Assembly (NCBI GenBank): GCA_016715245.1 | Contig: JADKAS010000033.1 | Span: forward strand, 1 to 64,000 | Source: Saprospiraceae bacterium | GTDB taxonomy: Bacteria > Bacteroidota > Bacteroidia > Chitinophagales > Saprospiraceae | DNA length: 64,000 nt | Reading direction: 5' to 3' | In this document: positions 43,859-53,226 of the stretch, piece after piece | Position numbering within the stretch: the stretch's first letter is position 1 | Layout: each line of letters starts with the position of its first letter | The notes under the pieces: model-generated | What the model was told of the DNA's origin: nothing | Seen by the model: only the letters and a program-made list of their open reading frames with translations | The model's database searches: none | Position numbers and translations under genes: made by a program

Positions 43859-44833
43859 TTAAAGGCTGAAGTGGTACCTTCCAAAAAGGTGAATTCCCGG
43901 AATCAAATAATTCTGCCTGAAATTGGAATAAGGGCTACTAAACGATTTTCCATAACCTGTAAACCTGGTATTAAGACCAAGGGCAAAAGTGGGCGTTAGA
44001 GCGTATTCTACATCAATTCCAAAACGGTAGCCCAAACCAAGTGTTGTATGATATTTGTCTTTTTCAATGGGTTTAAAATCGTTCAGCGTATGTAAAACCT
44101 GGCCATTGGTCCTCAAACCAATATTAACAAGAACGCCGCCATTCAACCCTAAACTCCAGCCGTTGGTAAGATCAAACTGGTATCCAACCAATAAAGGAAT
44201 ATCCAGTATATGAAAATAATGGTGTTTAATTTTTTGCCCCCGGATATTTTTTTCAGTAATAATATCCCCATAAATGACCGTCACCGTATCCCCATTTTGA
44301 GATCTCGTAATGGAAACAATGCCGTATGTAGTATCCACTTCTGTATAATTATACACGAGATCCAATTTTTCTGAGATCCGGCTATAAGCAAATCCGGCAC
44401 TTGCATAAAACGGGCTCTTTCCAATAAACATACCTACCTGCAACCCTGCATGTATTCCTTCAAGCGTTTTTTCATGTTCTCTCCTGAAAGCAGTTACTTC
44501 AGAATTGTCAGGTATACGTTCCTGCAATGTTTTTTGAGGAAGGGAAATACCCATATCAGGTTGTACAAAAAAATGAAACTTTTTCTTCAGAGAAAAACTC
44601 GGACATTCCACTTTCCTTTTTTTAGGATAAAATCTGTTTAACAGAAAAACAGAGGCTATTTCCGTATTCAGAAATGGAAAACTATGCATAAATGGATTTT
44701 TATTTTGCCCTTGCTGGTCGGTTTCAAAGGAATTATTTTGTTGAATGGCAGCGTTATTGTCTATACCAACATCATTCAGAAGGATTTCATCTGGCGCTGA
44801 AGATTCCGAAAACAAATCCGAAAGATTTTCCAC
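43859..44833 (-). CDS. outer-membrane beta-barrel domain, C-terminal part of a broken anti-sigma/barrel protein
   Basis: 324 residues starting with GTG in the open frame. After an Asn/Gln/Asp-rich linker come alternating beta strands: LQVGMFIGKSPFYASAGFAYSR, WSLGLNGGVLVNIGLR, TLGLGYRFGIDVEYALTP, FALGLNTRFTGYGKSFS, ending FGRYHFSL with terminal aromatic, typical of PorT-like/OMP-beta-barrel-2 domains. It lacks a signal peptide. The preceding frame (44776-45201) overlaps it and supplies an N-terminal cytosolic and membrane segment; the two are probably one gene (43859-45201) split by single-base changes in A/T runs near 45000, 44930 and 44840. Confidence 0.68.
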   Translation of the reverse strand: MENLSDLFSESSAPDEILLNDVGIDNNAAIQQNNSFETDQQGQNKNPFMHSFPFLNTEIASVFLLNRFYPKKRKVECPSFSLKKKFHFFVQPDMGISLPQKTLQERIPDNSEVTAFRREHEKTLEGIHAGLQVGMFIGKSPFYASAGFAYSRISEKLDLVYNYTEVDTTYGIVSITRSQNGDTVTVIYGDIITEKNIRGQKIKHHYFHILDIPLLVGYQFDLTNGWSLGLNGGVLVNIGLRTNGQVLHTLNDFKPIEKDKYHTTLGLGYRFGIDVEYALTPTFALGLNTRFTGYGKSFSSPYSNFRQNYLIPGIHLFGRYHFSL

Positions 44834-45201
44834 TTCATTTTTATTCTGCTTTTTCCAGGTAATTTTGACATTTTCTTTTCTTCGGCATCGATATTTGTTT
44901 TTTGAATCGAAATTTCTGACCTTCCACTTTTTTGTTCACGCTTATTTCTGCATCCGCTAAAAAGTACAATTTTTCTACAGCGGCTTTTTTTAATACTTCT
45001 TTTCTTCTCTCCTGTACCATATAAAGTAAACATAATTACTGAACCTAAAAGAATACCTGTTGTCATCCACCAAAAAGGAAAAACTCTCCTTTTTTTCTCC
45101 TTTTTTTGAAAAATAGCCTGAATGAATGCTTCCGTATCCAGTGACGCTTCCTGGTTATAAAGCGAATGTTGAATATGTTTTTCGAACTCTGATAACTTCA
45201 T
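44776..45201 (-). CDS. N-terminal anti-sigma-like segment with membrane helix, split from the barrel domain
   Basis: The first 70 residues are sensible: MKLSEFEKHIQHSLYNQ, acidic region, KKEKKRRVFPFWWM, then one transmembrane helix (TGILLGSVIMFTLYG). Beyond 45000 the frame turns into basic, Cys-rich nonsense; a neighbouring frame reads EVLKKAAVEKLYFLADAEIS instead. The gene directly follows the ECF sigma factor (11-base gap), as anti-sigma factors do. With repaired frames the product would be about 447 residues: cytosolic sigma-binding tail, inner-membrane helix, linker and beta-barrel-like domain. Confidence 0.6.
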   Translation of the reverse strand: MKLSEFEKHIQHSLYNQEASLDTEAFIQAIFQKKEKKRRVFPFWWMTTGILLGSVIMFTLYGTGEKKRSIKKSRCRKIVLFSGCRNKREQKSGRSEISIQKTNIDAEEKKMSKLPGKSRIKMKWKIFRICFRNLQRQMKSF

Positions 45202-45212
45202 ATTAGGTCTAA

Positions 45213-45770
45213 TTATAAATGAGCCAATGGATACCGTTTGTATTGGTATTGATTTTCCATCATGGATATCAGAGAACTTCTCGCTCTACTCAGAAGTGCC
45301 CGTGAAGAACCCTCTGCAAGTGATAAAATTTCACCAATTTCCTGATGTGAATAACCTTCCACAACAAACAGGTTAAAAACGATGTATTGATTTTTCGGTA
45401 GTTTTTCCAACAATAGCTGAATTTCTTTTTCCCCAAGCGTACTGTAAATATCCGGAATGACCACATCTGCCGGATTAATTTCTGATTCGATTGGAAAGAG
45501 GTTTATTTTTAAAAATTTTTTGTTTATTTCAAGGCTCTTGGTAACGGCTATTCTTCGAAGCCATCCTTCAAAACTTCCCGTACCGGAATAACTTGAAATA
45601 TATCTGAAAGTGTTCATAAAAGTTTCCTGAAGGGCATCTTCTGCAAGTGTTTGATCAATACAATATCGTCTGCAAACAGCCAGTAGCCTTGGTGCAAACT
45701 TATGTACCAAGGCTTCCTGACATCTTCTGTCTCCCGATTTACATCCGTGTATAATCTGACTTTCGTCCAA
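45213..45770 (-). CDS. ECF RNA polymerase sigma factor
   Basis: 185 residues; the open frame starts with TTG at 45770 and no upstream ATG was found in frame. Region 2 includes LAEDALQETFMNTFRYISSYSGTGSFEGWLRRIA (the sigma2 DALQETF and core-binding/-10 part); region 4 is LPKNQYIVFNLFVVEGYSHQEIGEILSLAEGSSRALLSRAR. No zinc-finger anti-sigma is adjacent; instead a membrane/barrel protein follows. It probably reads an envelope signal and controls its own operon, including the lipoprotein just upstream. Confidence 0.9.
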   Translation of the reverse strand: MDESQIIHGCKSGDRRCQEALVHKFAPRLLAVCRRYCIDQTLAEDALQETFMNTFRYISSYSGTGSFEGWLRRIAVTKSLEINKKFLKINLFPIESEINPADVVIPDIYSTLGEKEIQLLLEKLPKNQYIVFNLFVVEGYSHQEIGEILSLAEGSSRALLSRARSSLISMMENQYQYKRYPLAHL

Positions 45771-45787
45771 AATATACGATTTATTTT

Positions 45788-48031
45788 TTAGTTTATAAAC
45801 ACACGCTCAAAAGCAACATAACATCCATTATTGGCATCTTCAACAACCACGTAATAATCTCCCTTGGGCAACATTTTAGCTGTGTTTGCCGCACTAAGAT
45901 CAATATTGAGTTGATTGACATTAAAAATTCTTACCATTCCCCTGACACAACTATTGCAAGGTGCCAAATTATCTATATTGACGTTTATAGATCCATCGGC
46001 ACAGGTACCACACGTTGTATTTTCAATTCCTGCAATCGTCAAACCTTTAAATTGAGGAAGCACATAAGATTTATATTCTGAACACTGCCCGCTATTAATA
46101 ACAACACTAAAATTAAAACCCGTTTGAAAAACGCTGAGTCCAAACAAGGAATTTACAGGAATGGTTCCTCCCAAATCCTTGATTATCATGCCGGATATAA
46201 AGGGACTGCTAAAAATATCAAATGTATTTTTGTTACAATTAACAATAAAATTGTCGAGAATAATCTGTTCAAAAATACCACACTTTTTTGCTGTGCAACC
46301 GACTGAATCCGTTACTGTAACACAATAACTTTCTCCAGGGCCCAGATTAACAACTTCCGTAGTAGCCCCGTTATGCCATAGATATGTGAAGGGTCTCACT
46401 CCTCCAAAAGGAAAAACCATAAATGGATTCTGACACGCTGATTCAACAGAAACTTCAAGTTTGCCTTTGTATTCATAACAAAATACTTGCTTACATTCAG
46501 GTATTAATTTGTCCGTGACGGTCACACAATACAATGCGGCTTGAAATGATAATGGTGAAAACGTTCTTTCAGTAGAATCACCGGTACTCCAAAGATAGTC
46601 GTATTGACCGCTGCCCTGCGTAACTACCATTTGAAGGTAATCACATTTATTTTCAATATTCCCTTCCAAAATACAATTTGCCGGACATATTTCAATGGTT
46701 TTTTCAACAAGTGCAGATAAACTTATTTCTTCAATCTGGCTTGCTTTGTACGTAGAAAGATCATAGGCAAAAATGGAAACTACATCGCTGGCACCTGGAC
46801 ATTTAATATACTTGACGGAATAATATCCACTTTCATCGGCCATGATGTGAGAAGTTCTATTGTTGTATGTTACGACAACAAGTGCATTTTTCACTACTTC
46901 ACCATTACAATAGACATAACCACTCAATGAATATACATCCTGGTCAATGACAATCGGGTCAAGTATAGTTTTTGAATTAAACGGACCTAATTCAACAACT
47001 CTAACGGCTTCATCACAAATATAATTTGTAATAAAGAGCGTAATCTTTTTATTTCTTGGGAATTTTCCACCAAAGTTACCTTCCACGTCCGTATATCCAA
47101 AGGTTGTTCCAAAGCCATCGACTTCAGCTCTTATAAGAACATTAAGAGGAGCCGTGCCATCCGAAGTTATTACCTTTCCACAAATTTCTACTAAAGGGAA
47201 AGGTGCATCGCAATTCCAGAAACTGAAATGCCCCACTTCACCTGAATATTCATTTCCGTTCAATACGGCCTGACCCTCCTCTATCCAATACCCTCTGTTC
47301 TCATCAAAATACCAAAGTGGAATTGTAGAAGGTCTGTTTTTGGATTTTGCGGGTATAGAAAATTTGACTTTTTTTCCCGGTTTGATTTGCAATTCTTTTC
47401 CTGCTTCATCTCTGATTTCAACAGAAAACATCCCTGCTGTTCCAAGGACCGAAGAAATGCCTGCCAAGGTACCACCTAAAAGATCTCCCGGCATTTCATC
47501 TGCTATCGTTGGACTGTCCGGTGCTACATATCGGGAAGTTATATATACGATGCCATTGTAGGTATCACCGGATGAAGATACTATACTGTTGGGTGCAAAA
47601 ATCAAGCTCCCCCCTGAATCCATTTTTATTTCGCTCCCTTCTGCAGATTTAAATGAATAATCCGTACGCAATAAGAACATTTTTATCCTTGATCGCAAAA
47701 CACCTTTCACAGGATATACCTTGTCAGAACCTACTACATACCCATCTTTGGACACCCTAATATACGTTCCGTGCCGGTCCAACATTTTTTTTGAAAATAA
47801 AAAAACGCCATGCAAATCTGTGGTTGTTTGGGCACCATAGATTTCAACTTTGGCATCCGCAACAGGTTGTCCTGATTCATCATAAACATATCCAAGAATG
47901 GTGCCTTCAATCTGACTTTTGATTTCAGGCATAAATTGTGTCTGCGTTATGTCTTCACCACTATCATAATCTTTGTGACATCCAATAATGAGAACGGAGA
48001 ATAAAATGATGGTTAAAATATTTTTAAACAT
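45788..48031 (-). CDS. large modular lipoprotein with carboxypeptidase-regulatory-like domains
   Basis: 747 residues. Lipobox at VLIIGCHKD. A CarboxypepD_reg-like Ig fold (ILGYVYDESGQPVADAKVEIYGA) is followed by a ZU5/GAIN-like segment (GSLIFAPNSIVSSSGDTYNG, then GHFSFWNCDAPFP), a second CarboxypepD-like module near 280-370 and SprB/PKD-like repeats (YLWSTGDSTERTFSPL, YLWHNGATTEVVNLGPGESYCVTVTDSVGCTAK in part). It lies 17 bases upstream of the sigma-factor gene and leads that operon. Surface-exposed lipoprotein is likely; function unknown. No T9SS sorting domain at the end. Confidence 0.8.
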   Translation of the reverse strand: MFKNILTIILFSVLIIGCHKDYDSGEDITQTQFMPEIKSQIEGTILGYVYDESGQPVADAKVEIYGAQTTTDLHGVFLFSKKMLDRHGTYIRVSKDGYVVGSDKVYPVKGVLRSRIKMFLLRTDYSFKSAEGSEIKMDSGGSLIFAPNSIVSSSGDTYNGIVYITSRYVAPDSPTIADEMPGDLLGGTLAGISSVLGTAGMFSVEIRDEAGKELQIKPGKKVKFSIPAKSKNRPSTIPLWYFDENRGYWIEEGQAVLNGNEYSGEVGHFSFWNCDAPFPLVEICGKVITSDGTAPLNVLIRAEVDGFGTTFGYTDVEGNFGGKFPRNKKITLFITNYICDEAVRVVELGPFNSKTILDPIVIDQDVYSLSGYVYCNGEVVKNALVVVTYNNRTSHIMADESGYYSVKYIKCPGASDVVSIFAYDLSTYKASQIEEISLSALVEKTIEICPANCILEGNIENKCDYLQMVVTQGSGQYDYLWSTGDSTERTFSPLSFQAALYCVTVTDKLIPECKQVFCYEYKGKLEVSVESACQNPFMVFPFGGVRPFTYLWHNGATTEVVNLGPGESYCVTVTDSVGCTAKKCGIFEQIILDNFIVNCNKNTFDIFSSPFISGMIIKDLGGTIPVNSLFGLSVFQTGFNFSVVINSGQCSEYKSYVLPQFKGLTIAGIENTTCGTCADGSINVNIDNLAPCNSCVRGMVRIFNVNQLNIDLSAANTAKMLPKGDYYVVVEDANNGCYVAFERVFIN

Positions 48032-48335
48032 TGCGATTCTTCTTTTGTGAAAAATGGTATATAATCTTAAGAAACTAAATACTCCAAAAACGTTGCAGGA
48101 ATATTAAAAAAAATCAATTCCATTTATAAAAGTTGCATTAATGAGGTAAATATAATAAATTAAGGGTAACTGTTTACAAAAAACTGTATACTTGAGAAAT
48201 ATACGATGAATAAAAAAGCCCAATATAATTTACTGGAATGATTGAATCAGCACCTTTTATCTACGTCAAAATAATGTTTATTTTAGCTATTATCCCCTTC
48301 ACATATAATGGAGTAAAAAGAAATGGTTTTTGTAC

Positions 48336-48368
48336 AAAAAAAAATTGCTCGTGACTTTTCACGAGCAA
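48336..48368 (-). terminator. rho-independent terminator, minus strand
   Basis: Perfect 10-bp stem (48345-48354 with 48359-48368, 4-base loop CTTT). A run of A at 48336-48344 gives a U-run after the stem on the minus strand. It ends either the gld/DUF4340 transcript with a 300-base 3' region or a separate short RNA. Confidence 0.78.
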
Positions 48369-48403
48369 CAACGAATTTTACAATTTAATAACCAAAACTT
48401 ACA
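48340..48403 (-). ncRNA. candidate small RNA of about 60 nt
   Basis: On the minus strand a TATCTTTG -7 box (48409-48416) is followed 60 bases later by the perfect terminator at 48345-48368. There is no open frame between. No TTG at -33 spacing could be found, since the upstream DNA is nearly pure A/T. The RNA would be short and end in the strong hairpin. It may simply be the 3' end of the upstream mRNA. Confidence 0.28.
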
Positions 48404-48672
48404 CAATGCAAAGATAATACATATTATATAATTATTTAATATAATTTTAATGTTTTTTTTAAAAAATAATATATTTTTTATTTAACATCTATATTAGCCT
48501 AATATTGTAATAATATACATATTAATTATAATTTAATGTATATTGATAAAAAATTCCAATGACTGTTAAAATAACAGATAAAAACCTGTACTATTGAAAA
48601 ACGCCATCCTACTTTCCGGCTATAAACCTTGCTAGATATGTGGGTTTATTAATAGTAACCTCCTCTCCAATT

Positions 48673-49656
48673 CTAAAAAAATGCAGGATATGATGCGAAT
48701 ATTTTTCCAAACACTTGTGTCTGAACCGTATATAAATCTCCGGTAAACACAAAAAAACGATTTATGTGTATGGCATCAGCAGATCTTTCTTTTGATACAG
48801 TAGACTTCACAATTTTATCATAATCCCAGTAATCGTACTTTTTTACTTCATTTGATTCATTGACGAGTGTGATGGTGCAAAAAGGAGTAAGTGATAAAAC
48901 GGAATCCTTTTTTTCATAATGATTATACAATAATTCAGCACCCAACTCTTCAAAAAACCCCAGATACGTTTTAATTTTATTCTGATCAGGCGATTTTGTA
49001 TTTTTTGCCACCGCTTTATCTACCGGAGTAATTTCATATGCTCCACCTTTTTTTTCAATAACATACGAATTATTTTTATCGTTATGGTACTCCACTTTGA
49101 CAGATTTGATGGAAGCTACAGGTTCTCTGTAAATATATTTATCCCTGTATTTGTCAAGTGGCTGTTCAAATCTGGACCGAAGACTTCCACCCAAAGCCGG
49201 CAATTCCATAGCATACGCTTGTTCGAATCCATCCATTACCATATAGGTTGCGTCGCCATTTTGCACATCAGAACCAATGGAGAATTTTTTAAGTACATCG
49301 TCATTTGCGCCGTAAACCTCTACGACTATTCCTCTGTTTTTTATCGCTTGATGTATGTACTCAAGTGCATTTCTTGAAGGAATAGATTTCATTTTTGCAT
49401 TGGTCAGAACCTGAATCATATAACCTACGACAACCTCATCGGCCTTATATTTACCATTTAGCAGCCAATTATTCTTTCCCTTTTTTTCAAAAACCAAAGG
49501 TTCCTGATTAACCCTTTTTAATACGATTTTATGAATCAAGTCAGGAGATCCAACGGTAAACTCCCGCTCCTCTTTAATAGAGCTCATTTTCCTGTTTACT
49601 ATTGACTTCTGATATAAAAAATAAGCACCGGCTGATAAAACCATCAGGATTGCCAA
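48673..49656 (-). CDS. DUF4340 domain protein of the gldG operon
   Basis: 327 residues. One N-terminal transmembrane helix (ILMVLSAGAYFLYQK), then DUF4340-type beta-rich domain with IHKIVLKRVNQEPLVFEKKGKNNW-like strands and the segment YIYREPVASIKSVKVEYHND. The open frame begins with TTG at 49656; a nearby ATG at about 49677 (MQKI) is in another frame, so a small indel may hide the true start. DUF4340 proteins accompany gldG-like ABC components in several phyla and are thought to work with them. 89 bases after gldG. Confidence 0.75.
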   Translation of the reverse strand: MAILMVLSAGAYFLYQKSIVNRKMSSIKEEREFTVGSPDLIHKIVLKRVNQEPLVFEKKGKNNWLLNGKYKADEVVVGYMIQVLTNAKMKSIPSRNALEYIHQAIKNRGIVVEVYGANDDVLKKFSIGSDVQNGDATYMVMDGFEQAYAMELPALGGSLRSRFEQPLDKYRDKYIYREPVASIKSVKVEYHNDKNNSYVIEKKGGAYEITPVDKAVAKNTKSPDQNKIKTYLGFFEELGAELLYNHYEKKDSVLSLTPFCTITLVNESNEVKKYDYWDYDKIVKSTVSKERSADAIHINRFFVFTGDLYTVQTQVFGKIFASYPAFF

Positions 49657-49745
49657 TAAGATTATATTTTCTGCATATCATTTATTTTAATGGTAAGCCA
49701 ATAAGACTATTTAAAAAATTTATCTTAACCAGCATATATTTTATA

Positions 49746-51455
49746 TTACGGTGTATCTGTTCCTGCGTATTTTCTTCTTCTCCAAAAGGAATACAAACCG
49801 CCAAACAAACCAAGTATCACGACGGGTAAAACCACATTGATCATCTGCCATTTTGTTTTATCCTCTTTTATCCTGACAGGATCTAAAAGTCTCAGTTTAA
49901 CTTCTTTGGATCGGGATTCAATAATATTGTCGCCATCTAGCATGTATTCAATGGCATTACTTATAAAATCTTTATTGCCCTTGTAATAAGCCCTTTCCCA
50001 TTTATTATACCCAATCTGTTCGGTTTCGCCGCTTGTTGTATTCACTAGATTTTTGGCAAAATCTGCATCCGAAACTACCATTTGTTTAGCTTTTGGGTCT
50101 CCTTTTGATATAAACTTAATACCAATACTTTGAAGCAAAATTTCCAATTCTGGTGTCAATCTGTTTTCAAAAGCCGAAGAAAATCCTCCTTCCAGCAACA
50201 CGGCAACATTTTTTTTGCCATCATTAAATTTTTTAGGATCCGGTGCTGTTTTTAATATTTCAAAACTCAACCTCGCCGGTGACAACTGCGTTCTTGAATA
50301 CTCAGAACTTTGCAACAAAATGGTCTTTTTAACAGGATCATCTGTTTTCAGAGTATCGATGGAGCTAGGAAAAAACATATTAACCCTGTCAATATTTTTG
50401 ACGATAGGATGGGTAGACAGAGGCGCTATAGAGAGGTGATAATACCAGGGAAACAATTGTGTCTGGGGTTTTCCACCCTGCATACCCACTACCTGAGGAA
50501 TGGAGGAACATTCAAGATCCATAATTAAATCAGGCATTATTCTTACACCATATTTAAACAAAATTTCATCCGTACCTGTATTTATATCAGGCGGTATATA
50601 CATGCCGTATACATTTATTGAGTCCAATGAAGCTTCCATTTTATCCAACAGCCATATAACCTTACCTCCCACCATTATATACTGGTCTATTTTAAAAAGA
50701 TTTTTTAAAGAAATGGCATTTCTCGGTCCGGCCACAACCATCAAATCTATGGTTGTATCAATTTTCATTATGCTGTCCAGATGTACCCACCCTACAAGAT
50801 GATTTTTCCTTATTTCTGATTCAAGCCGAATTAACTGATTGCGTTCGAGTTCCGCGTTGCCAGTAGTAAACAATACTCTTTTGGGTCTTTGTGCTGTAAT
50901 TCTCTGAAAGGCAGAAGCAAATTTATATTCGAGCAATTCCACAGAACGGTTTAAAACCAACTCCTCATTGTCTCCGGCCAACTGTTCTTCGAGTAGGTTG
51001 ACTACAAATTTTTTATTCTTGTAATAGATGACGGCAAAAGGGAAAATCGGTTTTTGCACCATTTGACTTCCATCATAAAAATTCAGGAGAATAGGTGAAA
51101 TTTTATCAGCTTCAAATTCTTCCTTTCTTTTTTTTAATTGTTGTTCAGATCCACCTGTTGGATCTTCAAACTCATAAACTATGTTATCATTTACGTCCCT
51201 GATATTCTCCAGAAATTCAAGAGTTGAACTTCTGAGTCGCTTAAAACCCGAAGGAAACTCTCCATCAAGATAGACTTTAATAAAAATATTATCATCGGGT
51301 TGAGAAATTATTTTTTTTGTACTATTTGACAAAGTATACCTCTTATCACCGGTTAAATCCATAGAAAAATGAAAAAAATTGGCAATGACATTTACCATAA
51401 ATATAATTCCGATGTACAACAAAGCCTGTAAATAAGATCCTGACTTATTTTTCAT
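49746..51455 (-). CDS. gldG: gliding-motility ABC transporter component GldG
   Basis: 569 residues. N-terminal helix (LQALLYIGIIFMVNVIANFFHFSMDLTGDKRYTLSNSTK in part), a long periplasmic ABC-transporter-auxiliary domain (VNLLEEQLAGDNEELVLNRSVELLEYKFASA and the VVAGPRNAISLKNLFKIDQYI stretch) and a C-terminal helix (NVVLPVVILGLFGGLYSFWRRRKY). The order gldA-gldF-gldG with 4-base overlaps identifies it. GldA/F/G form an ABC transporter needed for gliding in Flavobacterium johnsoniae; its cargo is not established. Confidence 0.92.
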   Translation of the reverse strand: MKNKSGSYLQALLYIGIIFMVNVIANFFHFSMDLTGDKRYTLSNSTKKIISQPDDNIFIKVYLDGEFPSGFKRLRSSTLEFLENIRDVNDNIVYEFEDPTGGSEQQLKKRKEEFEADKISPILLNFYDGSQMVQKPIFPFAVIYYKNKKFVVNLLEEQLAGDNEELVLNRSVELLEYKFASAFQRITAQRPKRVLFTTGNAELERNQLIRLESEIRKNHLVGWVHLDSIMKIDTTIDLMVVAGPRNAISLKNLFKIDQYIMVGGKVIWLLDKMEASLDSINVYGMYIPPDINTGTDEILFKYGVRIMPDLIMDLECSSIPQVVGMQGGKPQTQLFPWYYHLSIAPLSTHPIVKNIDRVNMFFPSSIDTLKTDDPVKKTILLQSSEYSRTQLSPARLSFEILKTAPDPKKFNDGKKNVAVLLEGGFSSAFENRLTPELEILLQSIGIKFISKGDPKAKQMVVSDADFAKNLVNTTSGETEQIGYNKWERAYYKGNKDFISNAIEYMLDGDNIIESRSKEVKLRLLDPVRIKEDKTKWQMINVVLPVVILGLFGGLYSFWRRRKYAGTDTP

Positions 51456-52180
51456 TTTTTTCTTTCCAGTTGTGTGTAGGTTAGTAATAAAAAAATAAAA
51501 ATCAAGGAGAGAAAATACAATATATCTCTTGAATCGATTATACCTTTACTTATCGATGAATAATGGTAATTAATTCCGATCTTCTGTATCACCAAATCCA
51601 ATTTTGACATAAAAACAGGGAGTTTTGACACATACATAAAAGCCCAATGGAAAAAGAAACAAAAAAAGGCTCCTGCAATAAAAGCAACAATCTGATTGTT
51701 GGTAATGACAGAGGCAAACATTCCGATAGCAACAAATGATGCCCCAAGAAAAAACAATCCGATATATGAACCAATAATAGCGCCGGTATCAAGATTACCT
51801 TTTGGCGACCCCAATTGGTAGACAGAAAAATAATACACCAGTGTAGGAATGAGTGAAAAAGCAACCAGCATGACATTTGCCAGGTATTTTCCAATGATGA
51901 TTTCTGAAGTCTTTAATGGTTTAGTAAATAAAAATTCAATCGTTCCTTTATTTTTTTCTTCTGCAAATGTACGCATGGTGATCGCAGGAATTAAAAACAA
52001 AAAAACCAATGGCCCTATTGAAAACAATTGGTCCATAGTAGCAAACCGATATTCAAGTACACTTGTGTCCGAAAAAACCCACATAAAAATACCCACCGAA
52101 ATCAGAAATACAGCCACCACTATATACCCTATCAAAGAACTTAAAAAAGCATGGACTTCTTTATAAAAAATACTGATCAT
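51452..52180 (-). CDS. gldF: gliding-motility ABC transporter permease GldF
   Basis: 242 residues with six hydrophobic helices. The motif FLIPAITMRTFAEEKNKGTIEFLFTKPLKTSEIIIGKYLA (in part) is the ABC-2 permease coupling region. It overlaps gldA and gldG by 4 bases each, so the three are one translational unit. Inner membrane. Confidence 0.93.
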   Translation of the reverse strand: MISIFYKEVHAFLSSLIGYIVVAVFLISVGIFMWVFSDTSVLEYRFATMDQLFSIGPLVFLFLIPAITMRTFAEEKNKGTIEFLFTKPLKTSEIIIGKYLANVMLVAFSLIPTLVYYFSVYQLGSPKGNLDTGAIIGSYIGLFFLGASFVAIGMFASVITNNQIVAFIAGAFFCFFFHWAFMYVSKLPVFMSKLDLVIQKIGINYHYSSISKGIIDSRDILYFLSLIFIFLLLTYTQLERKK

Positions 52181-53094
52181 TCCTTCCCGCTTTTAGTCAA
52201 TTTTCTGAAAACAGACTCCATATTTATTTTTTCACTTCTCATTTCAATGATGGTTAATCCCAAAGAAACGGCTAGCCTGAAAATCTCAGGTTTGATATCG
52301 ATATTTTCATTAATCAATATGTGAAGACTATTACTGTTTCTGGTTACTTCCATCACTCCTGCCAATTTTTCAAATGCATTTACATTGATTTCAGATTCAG
52401 CAAAATCTACAATAATTTTACCCTGACCTGTCATCCTTGACTGTAATAATTCAATAGGATCGTCTGCCACCAGAATACCGTCATTAATGATGACCACTCT
52501 GCTGCAAAGTGCTTGTACTTCCTGCATGATGTGTGATGAAAAAATAACGGTTTTTTCTTTCCCCATTTCAAGAATTAACTGCCTTATGCCAACCAATTGA
52601 TTCATATCCAGCCCTGAAGTGGGTTCGTCGAGAATAAGTACTTTAGGATCATGGATAATGGCCTGCGCCAATCCAACCCTTTGTTTATATCCTTTCGACA
52701 ATGAACCAATGATCTTGGATTGCTCTTTTTCAAGTCCGGTAAGTTGAATAACTTCCTTTATTCGTTGATTCGGTTGTTGAATTTTGTGTATTCCGGCAAC
52801 AAATGCAAGATATTCTTTGACATACATGTCATCGTACAGAGGGTTTTGTTCAGCCAAATACCCTACCCTGCTTTTAACTTCAAGTGGATTATTAATTATA
52901 TCAAAACCATCAATTTCTGCGCTTCCTTCTGTAGGTGTAAGATAACAACATAACATTTTCATGGTCGTACTTTTTCCTGCGCCATTCGGACCTAGAAAAC
53001 CAACGATTTCACCAGGGTTGACCGAAAAATGTAAATTATTTACAGCTATCTGATTACCGAATTTTTTTGTAAGGCCTTTGACAAGTATTGACAT
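52177..53094 (-). CDS. gldA: gliding-motility ABC transporter ATPase GldA
   Basis: 305 residues from ATG 53094; the open frame extends to a TTG at 53130 that adds no conserved residues. Walker A GPNGAGKST (about 38-46), ABC signature LSKGYKQR, Walker B VLILDEPTSGLD and switch His in SSHIMQEV. First gene of gldA-gldF-gldG. A TAATTTTG box at 53128-53135 (minus) could serve as -7 element. Confidence 0.93.
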   Translation of the reverse strand: MSILVKGLTKKFGNQIAVNNLHFSVNPGEIVGFLGPNGAGKSTTMKMLCCYLTPTEGSAEIDGFDIINNPLEVKSRVGYLAEQNPLYDDMYVKEYLAFVAGIHKIQQPNQRIKEVIQLTGLEKEQSKIIGSLSKGYKQRVGLAQAIIHDPKVLILDEPTSGLDMNQLVGIRQLILEMGKEKTVIFSSHIMQEVQALCSRVVIINDGILVADDPIELLQSRMTGQGKIIVDFAESEINVNAFEKLAGVMEVTRNSNSLHILINENIDIKPEIFRLAVSLGLTIIEMRSEKINMESVFRKLTKSGKE

Positions 53095-53226
53095 ATATAA
53101 TTTATAGGACTTCCGATTTGCGGAGTGCAAAATTAAAAATTTCCGGCAAAGTATGGTTAAGATTTGGTAAAATAAAGCATTCTGTCCTCACTTATATCGT
53201 AATTGACGCTGATGCGACACATAACC

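Larger units (their letters stand above)
48032..48672. other. intergenic stretch holding a strong terminator and candidate sRNA
   Basis: Between the lipoprotein start and the end of the DUF4340 gene. 48336-48416 holds a terminator hairpin and a -7-like box (see separate entries). 48417-48600 is extremely AT-rich (>80%) with runs of A and T. No open frame that I can support. Confidence 0.5.

Noticed and set aside
48241..48354. Short + strand frame of about 38 codons running into the terminator
   Set aside because: No ribosome-binding or domain evidence and it ends inside the hairpin.
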